Shown: positions 1 through 7,038 of the stretch, piece by piece
How the letters are laid out: each line of letters opens with the position of its first letter
Numbering within the stretch: the stretch's first letter is position 1
Source of the DNA: Pseudomonadota bacterium
GTDB lineage: Bacteria; Pseudomonadota; Gammaproteobacteria; Burkholderiales; Burkholderiaceae_B
Direction of reading: 5' to 3'
Assembly (NCBI GenBank): GCA_023427945.1
Contig: JAEYZR010000310.1
Span: 1 to 12,956, forward strand
Length of the DNA stretch: 12,956 nt
Notes under the pieces: generated by a model
The model's input: only the letters and a program-made list of their open reading frames with translations
What the model was told of the DNA's origin: nothing
Database searches by the model: none
Translations under genes and position numbers: made by a program

Positions 1-26
1 ATCAGGAGCACCAAAGAAGCCCCAAC

Positions 27-57
27 GCACTGGTGCATTTGCACCCTGGGGTGCACC
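27..57. promoter_or_regulatory. Cluster of GGTGCA/TGCACC dyads, NtrC-like
   Basis: Three overlapping inverted repeats are visible. GCAC-TG-GTGC lies at 27-36, GGTGCA-TT-TGCACC at 32-45, and TGCACCC-TG-GGGTGCA at 40-55, the last a perfect 7-bp dyad. The half-site TGCACC/GGTGCA is that of the NtrC (GlnG) activator, whose usual site has a 5-nt gap; here the best pair has a 4-nt gap, so the match is close but not exact. Further GCACC runs at 8-12 and 53-57 add to the cluster. If real, it would probably serve a nitrogen-regulated gene to the left, transcribed away from the window. No sigma-54 -24/-12 promoter is visible inside the window. Confidence 0.35.
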
Positions 58-220
58 TACATGGATATGCGCCGCGAACGCCAGTACATCGAAAGATTGA
101 TGACGTTGAATCCGCTGTAGGACGCGCAGCTCTCACAAGCAAGGTGCCCAGTCCGGAAATCTTCACTTTCGAGCGCCGCGTCATGCCCATGCAGAGCCCG
201 GGCGGGCTCGCTGGAAACGC

Positions 221-252
221 TGATAGAATTCGCATCGACCTCAAGCAGGTCG
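221..252 (+). promoter_or_regulatory. Candidate extended -10 and 5' hairpin
   Basis: TGATAGAAT at 221-229 fits an extended -10 element (TGn followed by TAGAAT, five of six matches to TATAAT), but no good -35 is visible. Transcription would start near 236. There a perfect 6-bp stem, CGACCT (236-241) with AGGTCG (247-252), closes a 5-nt loop. The transcript would run into the terminator at 289-319, giving an RNA of roughly 85 nt, or, on read-through, the leader of the gene at 359. This is inference from short motifs. Confidence 0.25.
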
Positions 253-288
253 CCCCCCGCCAGACGCCCTGTTTTGCGCACCCAGCCT

Positions 289-319
289 AAAAAGGCCCGA
301 GCTTCGTCAGGGCCTTTTT
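289..319 (+). terminator. Rho-independent terminator
   Basis: AAAAAGGCCC (289-298) and GGGCCTTTTT (310-319) form a perfect 10-bp stem with an 11-nt loop, followed by further Ts (TTTTTCTTTTC). The A tract makes it able to act on the minus strand too. It ends 39 bases before the next start codon, so it either closes an upstream transcript or acts as a conditional terminator in the leader of the gene at 359. Confidence 0.85.
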
Positions 320-358
320 CTTTTCTGTTCTGCTTGTCGACCCGGAGCCACGCGCACG

Positions 359-979
359 ATGGATTTTTTTCTGATTCTGCTGCTGATCGCCATTGTCTGG
401 CACGTCATGCGCGCACGTTATCAGCGCGAACGCATTGCTTTTCTCGCGCGTCACCTGGCGAACATGAATCTGGAACGGCACATGGAGACGCTCACGCAGG
501 GCTACAGCCGCGCCATTCACGAAGAGTCAGAGAGTCGCCAACGACAGGTTCTGGAAACATTCCTGCAGACCGAGAGCGCCGTGGTGACCAACGTACAGTC
601 GCTGGCCAAGGCCATGCAGAAAGAAAGCGCACCGGACACCGCCATGTGTCCGTTGCCCTTCTGTGTCCCGTATGTCGAACGCGTGGTGCCTGCGACATCG
701 TTGCGCGACTTCCGTGCCCTGCTGCAGATCCACGCCGCAGGTCTGCGTACGGCGATTGCCAATGATGCAGGCAACGATCCGAAGACGCGTGCCTTTCACA
801 TCGCAGCCGAACTCTATCTGCTGCAACACAGTTGTCACTGGTTCTGCAAATCGCGTGGTGTGGCTGACGCCCGCCTGTTGCTGCGCCACAAGGTCGAGCA
901 CAAGAAAGTGATCGAATCCGTGACCCAGACCACACGCGTGTCCTATACCCGCTGGCTGGACGGTCAGGACAAAGCCTGA
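359..979 (+). CDS. Membrane-anchored conserved hypothetical protein, 206 aa
   Basis: I do not recognise the family. Residues 3-17 are a single hydrophobic segment, followed at once by RARYQRER. By the positive-inside rule this puts the rest of the protein in the cytoplasm. Residues 20-90 are charged, probably helical and possibly coiled coil (repeated E/R/Q with L/M). The second half carries a pair of cysteine clusters, CPLPFC (97-102) and HSCHWFC (157-163), which could bind a metal or form disulfides. ATG 359 has GGAG at 344-347, 11 bases upstream, and codon use matches the neighbours, so I take it as a real gene. It ends 62 bases before the receptor gene, and the Fur-like site lies between, so it is probably a separate transcript from the iron operon. 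Confidence 0.75.
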   Translation: MDFFLILLLIAIVWHVMRARYQRERIAFLARHLANMNLERHMETLTQGYSRAIHEESESRQRQVLETFLQTESAVVTNVQSLAKAMQKESAPDTAMCPLPFCVPYVERVVPATSLRDFRALLQIHAAGLRTAIANDAGNDPKTRAFHIAAELYLLQHSCHWFCKSRGVADARLLLRHKVEHKKVIESVTQTTRVSYTRWLDGQDKA

Positions 980-986
980 ACAGAAT

Positions 987-1001
987 TGGAAATTGTTATC
1001 A
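987..1001 (+). promoter_or_regulatory. Fur-like box upstream of the siderophore receptor
   Basis: The sequence at 987-1001 matches the 7-1-7 Fur dyad (TGATAAT-N-ATTATCA) at 11 of 14 positions; the right arm GTTATCA is nearly perfect. It lies about 40 bases ahead of the receptor start, where an iron-responsive operator is expected. The matching -35/-10 pair is not clear. Known Fur control of TonB siderophore receptors supports the call. Confidence 0.6.
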
Positions 1002-1041
1002 TTCCGGGTTCTGTCCAAATGAACCTATACGGAACTCGAGA

Positions 1042-3147
1042 GTGATACATCGACGTCTAATCAGCCTTGCAGCCCCTCTATGCACGATCTACTCATTCAA
1101 TGCGTGCGCCGCCGATACACCAACGACGCTGGAACCGGTGGTGGTCTCTGCCTCTCGCTCAGGCATTGAAGCGGACAAGGCTCCTCAGACTGTCGTCATC
1201 ATCGAAAAAGAAGAGATCGAAAAACAGTTGACGATTTCGAACAACTCGTCGGACGTGCTTGCCAACCTGCTCCCCTCCTACACGCCCAGCCGGGGGAAGA
1301 TGAACGGCAGCGGCGAGACGCTGCGCGGGCGCACCCCCTTGTTCCTGATCGATGGCGTGCCCCAGTCCAATCCCTTGCGCCCTACGGGCCGCGAGGCGCA
1401 CACCATCGATTTCTCGATGGTCGAACGCATCGAGGTGGTTCAGGGGGCCAACGCCATCAACGGACTTGGCGCCACCGGCGGCACGATCAACATCATCACC
1501 CGACGCCCGGAAAATGGTTCCTTCAACCAGAACATCGATGTTCAGGCGACGATTCCCACCCACAAGCCCAACGCCGAAACGCTGAGCTACAAGACCACCT
1601 ACCGCGTGGATGGCCGGCTGGACAGACTGGACTACCTCTTTTCCGTCGGCTACGACAGCCAGGGGCTGTACCGCGATGGCCGGGGCCGCTCGATTGGCGC
1701 CGATGTGACCCAGGGCGACCTGATGAACTCGCGCAGCTACGACGTGCTGGCCAAGCTGGGCTACTGGTTCGACGACGACCAGCGCCTGCAGTTCTCGCTC
1801 AACCGGTACAGGATCAAGTCCGAAGGCGACTACGTGGGCGTGCCGGGTGATCGCGACCTGGGCATACCGTCCACGTCGCGCAAGGGCGAGGTTCACGGTC
1901 AGCCCGCATGGAACGATGTCTGGACATCCAGCGTGAGCTACACCCACCACAATCTGGCAGGCATGACGCTCAATGCAATGGTGTTCAACCAGGAGTTCGA
2001 GGGGCTGTTCGGCGCGGACAACTCCGCGACGTTCCAGGATCCGGCGATCGCCCCGGTGGGCACGCTGTACGACCAGTCGCGCTCTGTCGCCTCGAAGTAC
2101 GGCAGCAAGGTCTCGCTGATGAAAGAAGACATGTTCGACGGCCGGTTCAAACTGACGGGTGGATTCGATACCTTGTTCGACAAGGGCAAACAGGATCTGT
2201 ATGGCACCGGGCGAACCTACGTACCGGAATCCACGTATCGCAACCTGTCGTTGTTCGCGCAAGGTGAATTCAAGCTGCTGGACAACCTGACCTTGCACGG
2301 TGGCGTGCGGCACGAGACGGCCAACCTGCGCATCGACAGCTACCAGACACTGGCCCGGTACAACAGCGTGGATGTGCAAGGCGGGAAGCTCAAGTTCGAC
2401 GAAACGCTATTCAATGCCGGACTCGTCTATGAGCCTGTCGAAGGCATGAGCCTTTTCACGAGCTACTCCGAGGGCTTTGGCATGCCGGACGTGGGGCGCG
2501 TGCTGCGCGCGATCAACACACCGGGCACGTCGGTTTCCTCGCTGAGCAGCCTGGAGCCCATTCTGACGAAAAGCGTGGAAGTCGGCACGCGAATCAAGCA
2601 AGGTGACTGGGATTACGACCTGAGCTACTACCAGGCAAACTCGGATTTCGGCACCCGTGTCGTGCCGGTCAACGGCGCTTTCACGATGTCGCGAGAGAAG
2701 ACCCGCACGGAAGGCATCGAAGCCAGCGTCGGCTATCGCTTCAACCCCATGCATCGAGGCAAGCTCTCCTATGCCTATAACCGCGGTCGTTACGACAGCG
2801 ACGGCAACGGCAGCCTGGATGCCGCGCTGGACGGGCTCAATGTGGCGCCCAACCGTCTGATCGCGACGTGGTCGGCCGACTGGACGCCTGAACTGTCGTC
2901 CTTCCTGCAGGTGCAGCACGCATTCAGCAAGTCGTTCGACGACCCGGCCAAACGCTTCAGCGGCTACACGCTGGTGGATGCTGCCATGAGCTACAAACTG
3001 CCCAAGGGTACGATGCGACTGGCTGTGGCCAACCTGCTGGACAAGCAATACATCACCTACTACTCGCAGAGCGCCCTGGTCGAACCCAGCCGGTACTTCG
3101 CAGGTCGCGGACGTACCGTCACCCTTGGCTATTCACTCAGCTTCTAA
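1042..3147 (+). CDS. TonB-dependent ferric-siderophore receptor
   Basis: This is an outer-membrane receptor for a ferric siderophore, 701 aa, the usual size. Residues 1-24 form a Sec signal peptide (cut near NACAA). A TonB-box-like stretch EPVVVSAS (31-38) opens the plug domain, which carries ERIEVVQGANA (128-138) and TGGTINIITRRP (145-156), hallmarks of siderophore receptors. The remainder is a beta barrel ending in a C-terminal phenylalanine. Barrel text such as SYSEGFGMPDVGRVLR resembles the PvuA/IutA/RhtA carboxylate and aerobactin-type receptors, which is recognition by eye only. The start is GTG 1042, the first possible start in frame, with CGGA eight bases upstream. It is the first gene of a six-gene import operon, behind a Fur-like box. 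Vibrioferrin, citrate or achromobactin-like ligands are the best guesses. Confidence 0.9.
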   Translation: MIHRRLISLAAPLCTIYSFNACAADTPTTLEPVVVSASRSGIEADKAPQTVVIIEKEEIEKQLTISNNSSDVLANLLPSYTPSRGKMNGSGETLRGRTPLFLIDGVPQSNPLRPTGREAHTIDFSMVERIEVVQGANAINGLGATGGTINIITRRPENGSFNQNIDVQATIPTHKPNAETLSYKTTYRVDGRLDRLDYLFSVGYDSQGLYRDGRGRSIGADVTQGDLMNSRSYDVLAKLGYWFDDDQRLQFSLNRYRIKSEGDYVGVPGDRDLGIPSTSRKGEVHGQPAWNDVWTSSVSYTHHNLAGMTLNAMVFNQEFEGLFGADNSATFQDPAIAPVGTLYDQSRSVASKYGSKVSLMKEDMFDGRFKLTGGFDTLFDKGKQDLYGTGRTYVPESTYRNLSLFAQGEFKLLDNLTLHGGVRHETANLRIDSYQTLARYNSVDVQGGKLKFDETLFNAGLVYEPVEGMSLFTSYSEGFGMPDVGRVLRAINTPGTSVSSLSSLEPILTKSVEVGTRIKQGDWDYDLSYYQANSDFGTRVVPVNGAFTMSREKTRTEGIEASVGYRFNPMHRGKLSYAYNRGRYDSDGNGSLDAALDGLNVAPNRLIATWSADWTPELSSFLQVQHAFSKSFDDPAKRFSGYTLVDAAMSYKLPKGTMRLAVANLLDKQYITYYSQSALVEPSRYFAGRGRTVTLGYSLSF

Positions 3148-3151
3148 GCGA

Positions 3152-4123
3152 ATGGCAGATCCTGCGATCGATCCGGGCGCGCGTCGTCGCCTCTTGAAGG
3201 CCACGGCGGCGGCGCTGTGCTGCCCGGCCGCGTCTGCCCACGCAGCCTGGCCGCCATCCGCCGCACCGACGCGTGAGGTGACGCATGCACTGGGTCGCAC
3301 CAAAGTCCCTGTGGCGCCTGCGCGCGTGATTACCCTGTTCCAGGGGGCGACGGACACCACGGTTGGCCTGGGGGTGACGCCTGTCGGCGTGGTCGAATCC
3401 TGGACGCAGAAGCCGGTGTACCCCTATCTGCGCGACCGGTTGCAGGGCGTCGCGCAGGTGGGACTGGAAACGCAGCCCAGCCTGGAAGACATCGTGATGC
3501 TGGCGCCCGATCTGATCGTGGCGTCACGCTTCAGAAACGAACGCATCTACAGCCTGCTTTCACGCATCGCCCCCACCGTCGCGCTGGACGACGTGTTTTC
3601 GTTCGAAACGTCGCTGGCGACGATTGCGCAGGCCCTGGGCCGCACCGAACAGGCAGAGATTCTTCTGCAGCGATGGCACGCGCGCACGGCCAGACTGGGT
3701 GAGTCACTGGCGAACGCTTTCGGCACGCAATGGCCACTGACCGTGTCGGTTCTGGAGTTTCGCGAAGACCACGTGCGCGCCTACATGATCAACAGTTTCT
3801 CCGGCAACGTGCTTGCCCAGGTAGGCTTCACGCGCTCGCCGCAGCAGTCGGACGACACCCAGACGCTGCAGAAGATCACCTCGTACGAGGCGATCCCGTT
3901 GTTGAACGCCCAGATCATCTTCATTCTGATGCGTTCGGACAGACCGGCGGTGCGCCAGAATCTGCAGCAGTGGCAAGGTCACCCTTTGTGGGCGCGCCTG
4001 GATGCCGTGCAAGGCGGGCGCGTCTACGAAGTGGACAATGTTGCGTGGAGCCTTGCGGGTGGCATCCTGGGCGCGGGCCTGATGCTGGACGAAATCGAGC
4101 ATCTCCTGGTGCGGCCGGCATGA
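3152..4123 (+). CDS. Periplasmic iron-siderophore binding protein (FecB/PvuB-like)
   Basis: This is the substrate-binding component of the ABC importer, 323 aa, catching the ferric siderophore in the periplasm. The N-terminus has RRRLLK (11-16) ahead of an alanine-rich stretch and an AHA cleavage site near 31. This fits a twin-arginine signal rather than a lipobox. The mature part shows the class III binding protein fold: RVITLFQGATDTTVGLG, then VGVVES, and LAPDLIVAS before the long inter-lobe helix. The TLFQGATD and GVVESW text is typical of carboxylate-siderophore binding proteins. I chose ATG 3152, four bases after the receptor stop; a TTG at 3125 would overlap the receptor and adds nothing family-like. 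Its stop overlaps the next start (ATGA at 4120-4123), implying coupled translation. Confidence 0.88.
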   Translation: MADPAIDPGARRRLLKATAAALCCPAASAHAAWPPSAAPTREVTHALGRTKVPVAPARVITLFQGATDTTVGLGVTPVGVVESWTQKPVYPYLRDRLQGVAQVGLETQPSLEDIVMLAPDLIVASRFRNERIYSLLSRIAPTVALDDVFSFETSLATIAQALGRTEQAEILLQRWHARTARLGESLANAFGTQWPLTVSVLEFREDHVRAYMINSFSGNVLAQVGFTRSPQQSDDTQTLQKITSYEAIPLLNAQIIFILMRSDRPAVRQNLQQWQGHPLWARLDAVQGGRVYEVDNVAWSLAGGILGAGLMLDEIEHLLVRPA

Positions 4124-5139
4124 GCATCACCCCACATCCCCCCTCTGCGGCACGCAACACCTTGCTCCTCGTGGCGGGCGTGCTTGTGCTGTCCGGCCTT
4201 TTCCTGGCCAGCCTGGCCAGCGGCGTACGCGACATCAGCCTGCCGGACATCGCACGCGCCTTCTTCGCCCACGATCCATTCGATGTCGATCACATCATCG
4301 TCACCACGACCCGGCTGTCGCGCTCTGTCATCGCCGTGGTGGTGGGCGCCTGCCTTGCCGTGGCTGGCGTGCTCATGCAGGCCATGACCCGCAATCCCCT
4401 GGCCTCGCCCAGCATCTTCGGCATCAATGCCGGGGCCATGTTCTTCATTGTCATGGCCGGCGCCTTCATGCCCATGAAGTCCTTCGAGCACATGATGTGG
4501 GCGGCGTTCGCCGGTGCGGCCACAGCCGGCGCCCTGGTCGGCATGCTGGGCACATCGAAGGGAACACGAACCTTTTCGTTGCGCATCGTGCTGGCCGGTG
4601 CCGCTGTCACGGCGATGTTCGTGGCCTTCACCCAGGCCTTGCTGGTGGTGAACCAGGACGGACTGGACAGCATCCTGTTCTGGCTGGCGGGCTCGACTGC
4701 CCAGCGCAGGCTGCCTGACGTACTGCCGATGCTGCCTTATATGCTGATCCCCCTGGCAGGCGCGCTGTTGCTGGCGCGCGAAGTGGATGTCCTGGCGGCG
4801 GGCGACGACATCGCAGTCGGCCTCGGGCAGAACACGATGTGGACCAAGGCATTGATCGCCGTTGCGACGGTCTGTCTGGCCGGGGGCGCCGTGGCCCTGG
4901 CGGGAAGCATCGGTTTTGTCGGCCTGGTGGTGCCGCACATGATGCGGCGCGTGGTGGGCCCCGGCCACAAATGGCTGCTGCCGTCCTGTGCCCTGTTCGG
5001 CGCCATCCTGCTGTTGGCCGCCGACGTCCTTTCACGGCTGGTCATCGCACCGGCCGAATTGCCCATCGGCGCCATCACGGCCATGCTGGGTGCGCCGGTG
5101 TTCATTGCGCTCATACGCAGGGGAATGCGGCATGGCTGA
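4120..5139 (+). CDS. FecCD-family iron-siderophore permease, subunit 1
   Basis: This is an inner-membrane permease subunit, 339 aa, with about ten hydrophobic helices. It pairs with the next gene to form the channel of the siderophore importer. Family marks are QAMTRNPLASPSIFGINAGA (87-106), GDDIAVGLG (228-236, the region contacting the ATPase) and GFVGLVVPHMMR (265-276). The start overlaps the binding-protein stop by four bases, and the end overlaps the second permease by eight. The position after the binding protein matches FecC/PvuC order. The BtuC/FhuB superfamily is certain, but the ligand is inferred from neighbours. Confidence 0.92.
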   Translation: MSITPHPPSAARNTLLLVAGVLVLSGLFLASLASGVRDISLPDIARAFFAHDPFDVDHIIVTTTRLSRSVIAVVVGACLAVAGVLMQAMTRNPLASPSIFGINAGAMFFIVMAGAFMPMKSFEHMMWAAFAGAATAGALVGMLGTSKGTRTFSLRIVLAGAAVTAMFVAFTQALLVVNQDGLDSILFWLAGSTAQRRLPDVLPMLPYMLIPLAGALLLAREVDVLAAGDDIAVGLGQNTMWTKALIAVATVCLAGGAVALAGSIGFVGLVVPHMMRRVVGPGHKWLLPSCALFGAILLLAADVLSRLVIAPAELPIGAITAMLGAPVFIALIRRGMRHG

Positions 5140-6163
5140 TCACGTCGTTGTGCGCCGCTTCGGTATCTCGCGACGCATCGCGTGGCGCACGATGCTCGTG
5201 GTCATGCTGCTGGGCGTTGCCTGTGCACTGTTGATGCTGGCGTCGCTGTCCCTGGGCAAACACATCATTGCGCCGGGCGACGTGCTGAACGCGCTGGCCG
5301 GACAGGCGTCTGCGCGCGATGGCTTCATCATCGACATCCTGCGCATGCCGCGTCTGCTGCTGGCCTGCATGGTCGGTGCCGCCCTGGGAATATCAGGACT
5401 CATCCTGCAAAGCATCGTGCGCAACCCTCTGGCTTCGCCCGACATCATGGGCATCACGGGCGGTGCATCGGTGGCGGCCGTTGCCTTTCTCTCTTTCCTG
5501 GCGCCGGACATGAGCCAGCGCTGGCTTCCGCTCGCCGCGGTTCTGGGCGCGTCGGCCACGGCGCTGGCGATCTACACGCTGGCATTCAAACAGGGGATCA
5601 CGCCTGTCCGGCTGGTGCTGACCGGCATCGCCATATCGGCGCTGATGGCGGCGCTGGTCACCCTGCTGATGGTCATCAGCCCGCTGTCTTCCACGCTGTC
5701 GGCCTACGTCTGGCTCACCGGCAGTGTGTTCGGGGCGTCCTGGGACGATGTGCTCTCGATGGCCGTGTGGTTCGGCAGCGCCCTGATCGTGCTGATTCCC
5801 ATGGCGCGTAAAGTGAATACGCTCGAACTGGACGACGCCTTTGCGGTCGGTCTGGGCATGCATATTCAGCGCACACGGCTGATCCTGCTGGCCCTGAGCG
5901 TGGCGCTGGCGGCAAGTGCCGTGGCCCACGCCGGCGCGATTGGCTTCGTGGGCCTGATCGCGCCCCACATCGCGCGCGCCCTGGTGGCGAACACCTTCGC
6001 CGGGCTGGCCGTGGTCACGGCGCTGGTGGGTGCCCTCCTGGTTGCCAGTGCAGATCTGGTGGGCCGGACGCTGTTTCTGCCGCTGGATCTTCCTGCCGGC
6101 ATGTTCGTCTCGGGGCTGGGTGCGGTGTTCTTTGTCTATCTTCTGCTTCGTCGATTGCGCTGA
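5132..6163 (+). CDS. FecCD-family iron-siderophore permease, subunit 2
   Basis: This is the second inner-membrane permease subunit, 343 aa, and a paralogue of the preceding gene. Visible marks are VRNPLASPDIMGITGGA (96-112), a DDAFAVGLGMH segment about two thirds along, and GAIGFVGLIAPHIAR near 275-290. An open frame extends upstream inside the first permease. ATG 5132, eight bases before the first permease's stop, gives MADHVV followed by a basic stretch and the first helix, as expected. It corresponds to FecD/PvuD by order. It likely heterodimerises with subunit 1 and docks the ATPase encoded downstream. Confidence 0.92.
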   Translation: MADHVVVRRFGISRRIAWRTMLVVMLLGVACALLMLASLSLGKHIIAPGDVLNALAGQASARDGFIIDILRMPRLLLACMVGAALGISGLILQSIVRNPLASPDIMGITGGASVAAVAFLSFLAPDMSQRWLPLAAVLGASATALAIYTLAFKQGITPVRLVLTGIAISALMAALVTLLMVISPLSSTLSAYVWLTGSVFGASWDDVLSMAVWFGSALIVLIPMARKVNTLELDDAFAVGLGMHIQRTRLILLALSVALAASAVAHAGAIGFVGLIAPHIARALVANTFAGLAVVTALVGALLVASADLVGRTLFLPLDLPAGMFVSGLGAVFFVYLLLRRLR

Positions 6164-6183
6164 CCATTCATCGAGACCCTTTC

Positions 6184-7035
6184 ATGTCCAAGCTGCCTCC
6201 TTCGCAATCGAATGCCGCCACTGCCGGTGCCACTGCGCCCCTGCAGGCGCACGCGCTCAGTCTGCACTACGGGCGCAAACCGGTCATCGAGGCGCTGGAC
6301 GTTGCCATCGCCCCCTGTAGCGTGACGGTGCTGGTGGGCAGCAACGGATGCGGCAAGAGCACCTTGCTCAAGGCGTTAGCGCGGCTTCTCAAACCTCGTC
6401 GCGGGGCGGTCATACTCAACGGCCAGGACATACAGGCCAAGTCCACGCTGCAGGTCGCACGCGAACTCGCAGTATTGCCGCAAACGCCGGTCGCCCCCGA
6501 AGGCATCACCGTCGAGCAACTGGTGCGCATGGGCCGCTATCCGCACCAGAGCTGGATGCAGCAGTGGTCAAGACGCGATGAGGCGGTCGTGCAGGACATA
6601 TTGCAAGCCACCGAACTGCATGCGGCAAGACATCGTCCTGTGGACGAACTGTCGGGCGGTCAACGTCAGCGGGCGTGGATAGCCATGACACTTGCCCAGG
6701 ATACCGACCTGCTGCTGCTGGACGAGCCGACAACGTACCTGGATCTCGCCCATCAGATCGAGGTGCTGGACTTGCTGCAAACCCTGTGCGAAGAAAAACA
6801 CCGGACCATCGTGATGGTGCTGCACGACCTGAACCTTGCCGCACGCTACGCCCATCAGATGATCGCCATGTCCGCAGGCCGCGTTCATGCCCAGGGGCGA
6901 CCGGCCGATATTCTCACCGCCGACATGGTCCAGGCCGTATTCGGGCTGCAGTCACGGATCATTTCCGACCCGGTGTATGGCACCCCGCTGGTAGTTCCCA
7001 TCGGGCGACGCGGCCCTGGCCCGGAAAAGGCCTAG
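6184..7035 (+). CDS. Iron-siderophore ABC importer ATPase (FecE/PvuE-like)
   Basis: This is the cytoplasmic ATP-hydrolysing subunit that powers the importer, 283 aa. All catalytic motifs are intact: Walker A GSNGCGKST (52-60), Q-loop glutamine 100, signature LSGGQRQR (156-163), Walker B LLLLDEP (176-182) and H-loop histidine 214. The N-terminus has about 18 extra residues rich in Ala, Ser and Thr before the fold begins, so a later start cannot be excluded, but no better ATG is seen. It lies 20 bases after the second permease and 3 bases before the reductase gene. Text such as LVRMGRYPHQ and YLDLAHQIEVL is typical of the FecE/FhuC group. Confidence 0.94.
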   Translation: MSKLPPSQSNAATAGATAPLQAHALSLHYGRKPVIEALDVAIAPCSVTVLVGSNGCGKSTLLKALARLLKPRRGAVILNGQDIQAKSTLQVARELAVLPQTPVAPEGITVEQLVRMGRYPHQSWMQQWSRRDEAVVQDILQATELHAARHRPVDELSGGQRQRAWIAMTLAQDTDLLLLDEPTTYLDLAHQIEVLDLLQTLCEEKHRTIVMVLHDLNLAARYAHQMIAMSAGRVHAQGRPADILTADMVQAVFGLQSRIISDPVYGTPLVVPIGRRGPGPEKA

Positions 7036-7038
7036 CGC

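Larger units (their letters stand above)
1..358. other. Non-coding stretch left of first gene
   Basis: I see no convincing gene in these 358 bases. Short open frames exist on both strands, but none has a recognisable family, a good ribosome binding site or family-like composition. A frame open from base 1 ends at a TAG at 118-120 and could be the tail of a gene starting outside the window; this is weak. The stretch does hold GGTGCA/TGCACC dyads at 27-57, an extended -10-like element at 221-229, a small hairpin at 236-252 and a strong intrinsic terminator at 289-319, all listed separately. It may be the regulatory region of a gene to the left, a small RNA locus, or the leader of the gene at 359. 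Confidence 0.6.

Noticed and set aside
33..290. 85-codon plus-strand frame ending at the terminator
   Set aside because: Ending just before a terminator is suggestive, but there is no family likeness, no ribosome site, and it covers the dyad cluster. It is kept only as part of the non-coding description.
274..765. 163-codon plus-strand frame overlapping the 206-aa protein gene
   Set aside because: It is out of frame with the better-supported gene at 359, and its composition is that of a shadow frame.
1159..2379. 406-codon open frame on the minus strand across the receptor gene
   Set aside because: It is the antisense of a clearly recognisable TonB receptor. Its composition (V, A, R, H, Q rich) is that of a GC-rich shadow frame, with no domain.
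4024..4968. 314-codon minus-strand frame rich in H, G, Q and D
   Set aside because: It is antisense to the first permease. The odd composition results from reading hydrophobic codons in reverse; no ribosome site or family.
5393..5968. 191-codon minus-strand frame in the second permease
   Set aside because: It is a Q-, R- and H-rich antisense shadow of a conserved permease.
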